Origin: Rhipidocladum racemiflorum
Lineage: Eukaryota; Streptophyta; Magnoliopsida; Poales; Poaceae
Reading direction: 5' to 3'
Length of the DNA: 64,000 nt
Assembly: GCA_036346355.1 (NCBI GenBank)
Contig: CM070577.1
Location: forward strand, 78,390,509-78,454,508
Shown here: positions 23,460 to 33,686 of the stretch, piece by piece
How positions within the stretch are numbered: position 1 is the stretch's first letter
Layout: each line of letters begins with the position of its first letter
Notes under the pieces: generated by a model
Told to the model about the DNA's origin: nothing
What the model saw: only the letters and a program-made list of their open reading frames with translations
The model's database searches: none
Program-made: the position numbers and the translations under genes

Positions 23460-23814
23460 TAATATTAAAGGGAAATAAATCACCGGACGGGACGGCGGGG
23501 CGAGGCGGGGGCGCGGCCGGGGCGGGACAGGGCGCCAGCGGCGGGACGAGGACGCGGCGGCGAGATGGGGACGGGACGCGCGACAGGGCGAGGACGAGAA
23601 CGGAACGGAGGCCGGTGGACGCGGCATCGACGGGACACGGCGAGCGGCGGGGGCGGGGGCGGCGACGGGCGGCGAGGGCGGGTGGCGGCTAGGTTGGGGA
23701 GGGGCGGGGCACGGACGGAGCGGCTAGGGTTGGGGAGGGATCGGGGCACGGACGAGCGGCGCCCTTGTGACGCTGACGGCTGGGTGGGTCCACCGGTCCA
23801 GGGCTCCAAGTAGT
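23460..23814 (-). promoter_or_regulatory. GC-rich, CpG-dense block upstream of tnp2
   Basis: About 350 bp that are strongly GC- and CpG-rich within an AT-rich element, directly upstream of the tnp2 start on the minus strand. Position fits a promoter or 5' untranslated leader. Low-complexity ORFs on both strands (rich in P, R and G) are products of composition. En/Spm has a GC-rich methylation-controlled region downstream of its promoter; comparison with that is inference. Confidence 0.55.
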
Positions 23815-24015
23815 GACCCCTTCTCTATAGCGACCCACCGTTGGTCCCTAACGACATCTATAGCGACCAACCATAAATTGTTAAATTTCTAGACTTTTAG
23901 CGACCGACTAACCGTCGCTACAAACTCATTTAGCGACCAACCGTCGGTCCATAAGTTTTAGCGACCAACCATCGGTCCCTAATAAGGGTCGCTAAAGATC
24001 AACCGTCGTATAGTG
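23815..24015. repeat. CACTA right subterminal repeat region
   Basis: At least six TAGCGACC units (for example TATAGCGACCAACC, TTTAGCGACCAACC and TTTTAGCGACCGAC) lead into the right terminal repeat. They match those on the left end in inverse order, as expected for TnpA-binding sites. Confidence 0.85.
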
Positions 24016-25903
24016 ATCGGAACTTACATCGGAACTTGCATCGGAACTTCCGATCAGGCAAAAAAATCAGCACACTTGCAAACTAAAAACACTGATCGGA
24101 ACTTCCGATTTTCACGATCGGAACATCCGATTTGACCAGAGAGCACCCTTTTTGAGTTTAACACTTATCGGAACATCCGATCCTCACAGAGAGGCACCCT
24201 TACTAGAACTAGCTCGAAAAGTTTCCAAGTCCTGATCGGACTATCCGATCACATGGGTCGGAACTTCCGATCCTCACAGAGGAGCACCTGAGACTTAGAC
24301 AACTTAGCATCGGACCTTACGAAGAATCGGACCTTACGATCCCCTGATCAGAACATCCGATCAATCCAGAGAGGTTCTAGACTCTCACCAACACACCACT
24401 GGATTTACCGATGGATCAGAACATCCGATCCCTGATCGGAACATCCGCTCTGCATAAAACAAAAGACAAACAATCCTTGCACGTGATGTGTATTGTGTCT
24501 CTCATCTATTTAAGGATAGATAACACTTGAGCACAGAGACACTTCTAAATCATCCACGTTGCATCCCTCTTAATAGTACGGCACGCCTATAACAAGACAC
24601 CCTATCTAGTTTCCTTTGATGCCGCACGCGATCAATCCCCTTTGGGGCCTTTATGATCTTCAATCATACTTCATTTCCCCGGGATTGTCACATCGCTCTC
24701 TCTTGAAGTCCTCATGATTTACGATCATCTTCTCTTCAAGATCGTCACACAGCTCTACTTCTCTTTTACCGGATCATCACCCGGCTCTCACAACATCTTG
24801 TTCATCTCCTCTTGATGAACATTCTTTTCTTTCCTTCTCAACGGGATCTCCTCTTGACGTTCATCACCTCATGATGTCGTCCTTGTCCCGTTTCTTTATC
24901 TTAACCATCATTGGACCTAACCTGGCTCAATCATCACTTATGAAAATAGTTAGTCCAAGATGCATAGTTGTCTCAATCATCCTTGCACTCAATTAACACA
25001 TAATGAATGCCTTCATAATGATTGAGCACAACCTAAATCAATTTAAATGAATAATTGTATTTGTGTCTTAAGTATATTGATACAACTAATGTTTCGTTAT
25101 ACTCAAGAACTATCGATTATCCTTAATCGATCAAAAGAACACCATTAACTCATGATGCAATGTTCTTTGATTATTAAGAGATAAACGACCTCAATTTAAA
25201 TCTTCATTTAAATTGATATGAGTATACAATAACTACACAGGTTTTCATATACTCATGTTGATGGAAAGTAATGATCCATAATATGTGGAATGTATGGAAA
25301 TGATCATTACTCTAATCCATCAACTATAAGATAAACTCCACAAAGATATGTGCATACATATAATTGATCTTGAATCAATATGCACGTATCCAATTTTATT
25401 TCTTTGGAGCATATCCTATGATACCAAGAGTATACTACAACTATGCATGTTAAATGTATACTCAAAGATCTAGTTTCAATGTCTTGATCCTTTATATGTT
25501 GTAATGAGGAATAGATCAATCCAATGAAACATTAAGTTAGAGTGTGAACTCCCCCTAAATGTGTGCATCCATGTAATATATGGATTGGGAAACATGATAC
25601 ACGCTTTTGGTTAACGCAAAGGGAGAAATTCATACTTCAACTTAAATCCTAAGTATGCAATAAAATAATGAACATTGATACAATGCATACCTTGGGTTTT
25701 CCATTTTCTATCCAAATGTGAGGCTACTAAACATAAGCTCAATAAATATGTTAGTCTCATTAACAATTAGTTTTGTCAGTGATCATCAATCATCCTTGAT
25801 GAGATGAAAATAGTAATTACCTAAACATTAGTCTCATATTAGGATTTGTCATTAATCACCAAAACCAACTTAATGGACCAACCTAATGGAGGTTGTACTT
25901 ACA

Positions 25904-26200
25904 ATCTCCCCCTTTTTGGTGATTGATGACAAACCCTTTTTTTTCACAATTGCACTAATGGATATATATCAATATGGAACAAATATTAAGCATTTTATAT
26001 CCATACCATGGCATGCTATGCACATGATGCATATGAAGATGCATGAGATAAGCACATGTGCAAGGCAATTGAGGAAAGCTCACATAATTCTCCCCCTTTT
26101 TGTCAATAAGCACCAAAAACAAATGAACAACCAACTTAAAGTAATGTGAGGGAGAGAGACTTGAACTTCATAAGCTTGAACTTACAATCTCCCCCTTTTG
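25904..26200 (-). promoter_or_regulatory. Multiple polypurine tracts upstream of the 3' LTR
   Basis: On the minus strand a purine run (AAAAAGGGGGAGAT) touches the 3' LTR (25904-25917 on +: ATCTCCCCCTTTTT). Two more copies stand at about 26091-26103 (TCTCCCCCTTTTT) and 26187-26200 (AATCTCCCCCTTTT). The LTR-adjacent tract is the expected plus-strand primer. Repeated tracts at this place are described for Sireviruses. Confidence 0.8.
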
Positions 26201-29200
26201 GTATTGAACAAATTAAGCATGAAGGAGGGTTTCAATAACACCGCCTGTGGCAATTTTTGTGGCTTTATACCAATTAAAAGACAAAATACCAAATGATGGC
26301 TTGATACCAAATGCAAGGCAAAGCAAACAAGTTTAGCAAAATTTTTGAAATATGGTCAAGAAGAGCAAACACTTGAAAGGAGACCATATTTTGAGTTTGG
26401 ATACCAATTGAAACCAATTGAAGGAATTTAAGCTCAAGTACCAATTGAAAGGATTTAAACTTAAAGTGCAAATGTGGGTATCACAACAGTTATTTGAAAC
26501 TAATTCAAATAAATCACTTCATTTTATTAGGCTTTACGATAAACACCATGATTCTCTTGTAGAATCTATAATTTTGCCTAATAGGGTTAAGCGAGAAACC
26601 CAACACAAAAGTCACTTAAGAAATGAGATATCAATTTTAAAATCTATCTCAAGGGTTTTGCTTGAAACTTTTCATTCAAGAACGAGCATAAAGAATTATT
26701 CATAAAGAATAATGCTCAAATAAAATTTCTCCTTTTTATGTATTTCAAATCATAAAGAACCTCACACAAAGAGTTCTTAAGCGATTGAACTTACAATGCA
26801 TTTAAGCTTATGGAGAATCCAACTTAAAAGAATTTGGGTATCAAGGTAGAGGCTACAAGAGGCAATCAAAATACCACTTGTAGGAGGATTTTAAATTCAT
26901 TGATACCACTTTGAAAGAATTCAAATAACCGAGGATGTCATTTGTAGGAATGAACAATAACCTCAGTGACATCACAAGTTGAGAAGACAGGTATCCAAAG
27001 ATACCACTAGTAACCACAATAAATGAATAACGCTCTCTTGATACTACTTGTTGGATCAAATCACATAGATATTGATACCAATTGAAAAATGATTGATTGA
27101 ATCGATGAGTATCAGAGCAATTAAGCATTTAAGGGTATCAAAGCAATTGCAAACACAAAACTAGAGCATGAAAAATAAAAGTTGCAAGGTTTTGCTTTTT
27201 GAAATCCTAAACCACACAGATTTAGAGAAGACGTTAGAGATTTACAAATAAACTCATGAGGGGTTAAAATAAACCTTTGTAAAGATCAAATCCCCTTAGT
27301 TTGAATTTGATTTTTGAAACCACCAAGATTTTATCAAAAACAAGAGATCAAAGCAAAACCAAAGGTATCAGAGAACAACTTGAAAACTTAGAGTTAGTTA
27401 AACAATTGAGGATATCACTTGGAAGCATTTAAGTGCCGAAAACTTGACATAAATGAGCTCCCCAAGATATTCAATAAATGAATCATGGAGCCATTTGCAT
27501 TTGAATTGCACAAGTTTTGTCTTGCTATAAGATCAAGTGAATACCACTTTTGAAATCAATTGAATACTCAGGACTGATACCATTTGAAAAGACTTTCATG
27601 TAAAATGCAACACTTTTGAATTTTTGCACAAAGATACTTTGAGAATACAAGAATCTTTCTCACAAGGAATTCTTGAAAAAGGAAGTATCAATGGAAAGAT
27701 ATCCCAAAGCAAAATTCGAAACAAAACTTACAATCAGGCTGTATACAGATCGAATATTCCGATATATGGATCGGATATTCCGATGTGTACTAAATTCCAG
27801 AATATCGGATCCTCCGATTTAAAATCGGATGTTCCGATGAGTTGAATTTTTCAGCCGATTGAAACTCAAAGTTCAGTCCACCTTTTGCAAATTTATCAAG
27901 AATTTTTGCAAATGAAGTCCAAATAAATTGAAATCATTAGGGAACTAACTTTGGACTATTTCAAACATTTTTAGGATAACTTTTATTTGCAAAGTATTTT
28001 CATATAGCTCATTTTGGCAAAATGCGCTTTGAGGTACAAAGATGAAAACAAATTTCATAAACCCTCAATGTGCAACTTCAACTTGGATTTCACCAACAAT
28101 TGAACCCTCATGGCTTGAAGGATTTGAAATGCATTTTTGAAGCCATGACAATTTATAAAACAATGAAATCCAATTTGAATGCCAAAATTCAATAATAGGC
28201 TCTTTTTTGTTGAAAACAAGGACTTTGAGTCAAAATAATTTTTAACATAGAATTTTCAAATTGAAAGCTTGTAAAACATTTGAAATACATAGTATAATAT
28301 TTTTACAAAGCTTTTTGCAAATTTGGATCTATTAAAACATAAATTTTGCTTTTAGTCTAAAGAGGGTTCTTCTGAAGAACCACGAGAAAATCCAATAAAT
28401 CAAATACTCAACAACACAAAAGATCAAATCCAATTTAAGAGAATGAGATAGGATTTAGAGATTGAACTTTTCTGTATGAGTTTGAAATACCATTTTGAAC
28501 TAGGATATGGCACAAGATCTAGTCCACATGGTGAAACTTACTAAGTGCAATATTTTGACCTATATAGGTTAAACTAGGATTTTTTTTTTTGGCAAATTTC
28601 AAAAGCAAACATCTTTTGCTAGGTTGGTTTTTTGAAAATCTTTTGAACACGAAAGATGTTAAGAATGACCAACTCTAGGATTTTTGTATTGAAACTGTTT
28701 TCAAAATCTTTTTACTTTTAACTCTATGAAAATTATACATTTAAATCCAAAACAAGATATTTCTATCTAGGTTTTTGGTATAAATCTCATTTTATTTTCA
28801 CAACAGATTTTGTGAAGCAAAAACCTTTGAAAAACATTTTGAAAGCATTTGTATACATTTCTCAACTAGTTTTTCAAAAGATTACTAATAGATTAGCAAA
28901 TTTTGAGTTTTGGCTAAAAGGTTGATTTTGAAAAATATATAAGCACTTATAATAAATATGGGCACACGTAGGGATGTGATACACATGATTATGAATTAGC
29001 ACTCCCCCTAAATGTGCCACTCCTAACTTGCTCAAGATTACAATTAAAGCACAAGTAAGAAGCTTGAGCAAGGTACAATTAACAAGCAATTAAATTGTTT
29101 TTCATGAAACTAATGCATCTAAACCTACACAAGGCTAGAAGCAACAAAATAATCAATTTAAATTGCAATTTACCGAGATGGCATTGGCTCATGATTGGCT

Positions 29201-29298
29201 TGAATTTCCTCAAGCTTGGTTCCATGTACAAATAATGAAGTCTTCATTTTCTTCACGAGACCAAGCGTCCAATCCATCTTTCATTGCCTAAAAACCTT
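25918..29298 (-). other. Non-coding interior of the Sirevirus-like element, no pol
   Basis: About 3.4 kb of AT-rich DNA between the gag stop and the 3' LTR. No protease, integrase, RT or RNase H motif is visible in any frame. Words of the type GATACCA or TGGTATC recur some twenty times between 26260 and 27690. Another group of palindromes like ATCGGATATTCCGAT lies at 27745-27840. ACTCCCCCTAAATGTG at about 29000 matches a phrase in the LTRs. Confidence 0.75.
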
Positions 29299-29431
29299 TT
29301 AGGCTGTTTTTGGTACCCAATCCTTGTTGGGTCCAACAATGTTAGTCACAATAGATTTAGGAACCCAAATGGCCCTAACTTTAGCATTAATGGAATGACT
29401 AACATGTCTAGGAATAGGTTTGCAATATTTA
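29299..29431 (-). CDS. gag: Sirevirus-like gag, C-terminal end (beyond LTR-A)
   Basis: The last 43 or so codons of gag, separated from the rest by LTR-A copy 3. The segment reads AIWVPKSIVTNIVGPNKDW and ends WVPKTA before the stop at 29299. WVPK repeats of this kind close the Gag of Sireviruses. The frame upstream of 29431 belongs to LTR-A and is not coding. Removing LTR-A and one ATTTA joins this piece to 31855. Confidence 0.82.
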
Positions 29432-31859
29432 TGTGATACTACGGAATGACGGTATGAGTCATTTTTGATCTCGGCCATAAGGTACGACTCTTGTAACATG
29501 TTTTTGCGCCGTTTCTGCAAGTGTGGGCCTTTCCGGGATTTTGGGCCTTTCGGAGGAATTGGGCCTTCCGGGAGTTCGGGCCTTGGGGGTCCATGTGGGC
29601 GAAGGTGGGACATATTTGGGCCTTTTGGAGGTGGTCTAGGACAGCAAAACTGCTGCCCTAGCCCTACCTGCGCCCCAAACAAGTCCCTCCCTAGCCCTAG
29701 CCCCCACTTGTTTCCCTCCACCCCATTGCCTCCTCCTCCCTAGCCGCCACCCCTCCCTCACCCTTGCGCCTCCTCCCCCACCCTTGCTGCGTTCCCCTCG
29801 CTGCCACGCCACGCCATGGTGCTGCCCTCGCCGGTGGGAGGATCCGCGACGAGGAGAACCGGTGGCAACGTCGCGTGGGAGCGAGAACGGGCGATCGAGA
29901 GGCATTCTTCGTGTTCGTCGTTCGTCGGACTAAGGTATGTCCATGGGGAAACCTTGGGGAAGGTCTAGGTGCTGTTCTCATGGTAGATTTGGAGTTGTTA
30001 GATCAAGAGGACGTGCTGCCATGGAGTAGATCTGAAAAGAACTAGAGTTCGTATTGTACTCAGTTTCGGGCAGATTTGGAGTCCATTTTAGGGGGTGCGA
30101 TTTCGCAATTGTAGAATCGGAATTTGGCCGACCTCCTGTTGAAGAAGTTGTAGGTATCGTAAAGACCTATTTTTTGTATTTTTTTGAGAATTTTTGGAGT
30201 TACGGTCTGAAAGTTATGGCCGTTTTGGTGGGCGCTGTCCAATCTGTGTCGAGGTTGGGACAGTCTGTGTTCAACATTAGATTAAACTAATTTAGCTTTC
30301 GAATCTGACCGTACGGACTTCTAGGAAGTTGTAGATAATTTCAATACCTTTCAGTGCATATAAATAAATTGAAATTCCGCCCAGCCGTTTGGAAGTTATG
30401 GCCGTTTTACCGAGCGCTATCAAATCTGTGACGAGATTGAGACAGTTCGTGTTCAACGTTAGATTAAACAACATTAGAGTCCGAATCAGTCTTTCCCTAT
30501 AACTAGAAAAAATTGGGAAATTTCCTAAGCTACGCGAGGATGTAATCGTTTATTCAATTTGGAGTCCTAGAACAGAAGTTATGCCCATTGGAAGGCTGCT
30601 GTCCCGAAGGGACAGATTTGCTGTTTTCTGATTTTAGGAGTTGTAAGCGAAGTCGGGGTAGTGGGATATATGTGTGCTGTTTTGTGGACTCGATTTGAGT
30701 GTGTGGCACGTGTTTGCAGTTGGTGTGCCTCCAGGAGTGCCCTCAACCTCTCGTCACTTCGTTGCCCATGGTTGAAGGCAAGTGTGTTGTGATGGATAGC
30801 GAGTTGTAGGTTGCATGTTGAGATTAGATGAAATTGTCTATATGATATATGTCCACTTGCCATGTTTTAATGATTGCTATGATATGATGAGCATGTTTAA
30901 GATGTTATGATGCCATGTGTTAATATATGAGTTTTATATATTGTTGGCATGCTTGCATACATGACATGTTACATGGCCGAGGCGGTGAAAGTCATTAACT
31001 AATCCGGGAAGGTCGGTGAGAAAGTTATGACTAATCCGGAGAGCCATTAGAGTAAGTCCTACATCGTGATTCCATCTACCATGGGTGGTGGAAGCGAGGA
31101 GTAGGCACCCTCCATCTTCGGGATGGAAGGGGGGAGAGGGTGCACACCGACGGGTGTGTACTCAACCATACCAATATGAGTTTCCAAGGAGATATGAGCA
31201 TAGCATTGCATTGCATTGCATTACAATACATATTAAATGATGAGGATGTTGTTATGTGTTCAAGTTTGAAATGTTATATGTGACGTGAGGTATTATTGTC
31301 TTGTAAATGATCTTGTTGTCCATTACAATATGCTTGCTGAGTTTTCGAACTCACGCTTGTGTGTTTATGTTGTTTGTTTATTTAGGTACAATGAAATCGG
31401 CGTGCGGGAAAGGGATCTAGCTACACTCCTCCACGTAGTATCATAATCTAGCTAATTCACCTGTTTTGGAGACACGACAATAAGTATTACAATAATCATT
31501 AGTGTATGGTCTGAATGTTTGGTTGTTTCCCTCATGTATATCATGTGGGGCTATGGAGGGAGTTGTTTTAACTTCCTAGAGTTAAATTGATGCTTATTAT
31601 TTTGCTATCGATGCTTATTGATGTTTTAGTTGATGATTAGCTATCCTTATCGCTGCGTATGGATATCTCGTTTGTCTTACATATTGATATGATGCTATGT
31701 TGTTAAGTTTCATGCAAAAACAAAGGAGATGCTGTCAAAATTTCCAATTATTCCAAATGATTACTTGCTGTAATTTACCTTAAATTATGGTATTAAATGT
31801 GTCATGATCTATGTTTGGTGACATTCTGGGCTTAGTAAAAGCTGGGGTGTTACAATTTA
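29427..31859 (+). repeat. Target-site duplication ATTTA around LTR-A copy 3
   Basis: ATTTA stands at 29427-29431 and 31855-31859, immediately outside TGTGATACTACGG and GGGGTGTTACA. The match is exact and fixes the insertion in the gag of the Sirevirus-like element. Confidence 0.95.
29432..31854 (+). mobile_element. LTR-A copy 3, complete solo LTR (2423 bp)
   Basis: Starts TGTGATACTACGG and ends GGGGTGTTACA with ATTTA on both sides. Same order of parts as copy 2: a start block, a GC-rich block (29520-29830), a possible 5' splice site (CTAAG|GTATGT, GT at 29935), a possible 3' splice site (TTTGCAG, AG at 30718-30719) and the block GGGTGCACACCGACGGGTGT near 31138. No internal region is present. 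It lies opposite in direction to its host gag. Confidence 0.94.
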
Positions 31860-33397
31860 TTCCTCCTAAGCATATAATTGTCATTGAGTTGTGAATGCTT
31901 AGGAAGGCAAACATATTTGGCAACCCTATTTCTACTTTGATCTTTTCTAAGCAAGTGATAATCATTTAAGTGAGAAGGCTTAGATGATCTAGTAGATCTA
32001 GCAAATAATTTGCTATTGTTATTTATCCTAAGCAATTTATTTGAATTGCTTTGAGTTGGCTTAGGAGCCCTAACAATTTTTGCAAATCCACTTCTAGATT
32101 TACTCTTCCTATGCAAATGAATAGCATCATTTGTAGCGAGCATAGAGGACTTGACAAGCTTGGCAATTACATTACCATTCTTGTCCTTCCTAAGCAAATA
32201 ATCATTATAATGAATAGTAGGCTTAGGGATCATACCATTAGGACATTCCTTACCAATATGCCCCTTTTGCCGACAATTGAAGCAAGTTCGACTTCGACTT
32301 CTTCTTATCCTCTTACGGTCTTGCTTCTTGCCGTCAAGCCTCATCTTTGATGACGTTCCCGTGCCATCAACTTGATTAGGGCACACCGAGGCAAGGTGAC
32401 CCTTCTTGTTGCATCCAAAGCACCTCTTGATCTTCGAGAGTTTTCCATGGTGCTTTGGCTTGTTCTTCTCCCTCTTGGAGATGTAGCCAAGTCCTCTTCT
32501 ATCTTGAGGCACCCGAGGCTCGCTCAAGATCTTGTCGAGGACGGCTTTGCCCTTGTAGCACTTCTCCAAGTCACTTTTCAACCTTGTGACTTGTTTCTTG
32601 AGCTCATTGTTTTCCTCTACAAGATTAGTATCTAACAACATAGAGGAACTTGAAACAATATCATTAGAGCATAAAGGTATATCAATGCTAGGAGTAGACA
32701 TATCAATTTTGGATGAAATGCAAGGAATGACATTTGAGCAAATCATTTCATCAATTAAATCACATTGAATACTAATGTCTACTCTAGACTTAATGAATTC
32801 CTTGAGAAGGATACTTTCATGATTTTCCTTAAGAACATCATAATTCTTTTGAAGTGAGTCATACTCATCCTTCAAAATTTTGTACTTAGTTTTCTCCTTC
32901 TCAAGAGATTCATTTTTCACCTTTTCTTTAGCAAGATCACTCTCAAGTTTAATATTTCTTTCTTTTTCAAAGATAAGCAAATCTTCTTGCTTCTCGAGAG
33001 TGTCCTCTTGCTTTTCTATTGTATCAAGCAAGACAAGCATTTTGGATACTGATATTTCTCTAATATCACCAAACCTATCATCATAATCGGTATCACTATC
33101 ATCATCACTCTTACCAGAATCATCTACAATTTGAGATTTGGATGTGTGTGACACCTTCTTCTCCTTTGCCATGAGGCAAATAGGAGTGTTGTCATTGCTT
33201 GGAACGGAAGAGGAGGTAGATGGTGATGTCGGTTCTTCATCACTTGATGTAGAGGTTGAAGAATCATCAATCGGCATCCGTTCTTGCATGCAATCCTCAT
33301 TTGATGAAGTGGACACATCATATTTGTCTTGAAGCATTGTCCACATATCATGAGCACTCTTGAGGTTGTATATCTCATTAAATATCTCTTCGCTCAC
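31855..33397 (-). CDS. gag: Sirevirus-like gag, main part with two zinc knuckles
   Basis: About 510 codons without a stop. The N-terminal end (EEIFNEIYNLKSAHDMWTML) belongs to the UBN2-type capsid domain of copia Gag. A serine- and acid-rich segment follows, then a long coiled coil (KQEDTLEKQEDLLIFEKERN and later VKNESLEKEKTKYKILKDEY), then two CCHC knuckles: CFGCNKKGHLASVC and CFNCRQKGHIGKEC. The tail has three similar units around KPTQSNSNKLLRINN, KPSHLNDYHLLRKDQ and KHSQLNDNYMLRRNK. The TAA at 31850 comes from LTR-A; the true end is at 29299. Gag would package the element RNA. The absence of pol means it would depend on enzymes from relatives. Confidence 0.88.
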
Positions 33398-33626
33398 AGA
33401 ACAAAAAAATAGCGTTAGTAGCTTGAGCGTCTAGATGTAAGCATTTCTCTTCTCCTTTAGTTGGAGCCACTTTGTTTAGACGAAGAGAAAAGCCGACATC
33501 TACGATCCACCATATTTGTGGGCTCATGGATTTAAAGAATGAAATCATGCATAATTTCCAATGAGCATAATTATAACCATAAAGCATTAGTGAATCGTGA
33601 GAGTGCACTAATCCGCTAGTCGTCAT
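33390..33626 (-). pseudogene. gag: Sirevirus-like gag, N-terminal end (frameshifted)
   Basis: ATG at 33626, 42 bp inside the primer-binding site, starts MTTSGLVHSHDSLMLYGYNY followed by AHWKLCMISFF, the usual opening of copia Gag (a GxNYxxWK pattern). After ATNAIF the frame passes into FLFCERRDI and stops, while the sequence FCSVSEEIFNEI continues one frame away. The cause is a run of seven T (minus strand, about 33399-33412), where six would keep the frame. A real single-base slip, programmed slippage or an assembly error would all look like this. Confidence 0.82.
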
Positions 33627-33669
33627 CCTTTTTACTCTCTAAGCGGTAAAGCCTAATATGAGAGTGACC

Positions 33670-33684
33670 GTGGCTCTGATACCA
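33670..33684 (-). promoter_or_regulatory. Primer-binding site (initiator tRNA-Met type)
   Basis: The minus strand reads TGGTATCAGAGCCAC two bases inside the LTR end (LTR end, AT, then TGGTATCAGAGC). It is complementary to the 3' end of plant initiator tRNA-Met and sets the direction of the element. Confidence 0.92.
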
Positions 33685-33686
33685 AT

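Larger units (their letters stand above)
14882..24015 (-). mobile_element. CACTA (En/Spm-type) DNA transposon, 9134 bp
   Basis: The left end is CACTATACGACGGTT (14882-14896) and the right end is its exact reverse complement AACCGTCGTATAGTG (24001-24015). ATC is duplicated on both sides (14879-14881 and 24016-24018), the 3-bp duplication expected for CACTA elements. Both ends carry many TAGCGACC subterminal repeats. Inside, the minus strand encodes a Tnp2-type transposase and a TnpA-like protein (Transposase_24 type). The matching intact site in the right LTR (34905-34915) gives the empty target. The coding regions are damaged, so autonomy is doubtful, but the ends look complete. Confidence 0.96.
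13676..25903 (-). repeat. Left (3') LTR of the Sirevirus-like element, split by CACTA
   Basis: 13676-14881 and 24019-25903 together match 33687-36793 almost base for base; only scattered substitutions are seen (for example gctagcacagg against gctagtacagg). The right LTR has about 20 bp more within the palindrome cluster. The split point is ATC, duplicated by the CACTA insertion. Because the LTRs were identical at insertion, the low divergence means a fairly recent insertion, with the CACTA arriving later. Confidence 0.92.
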
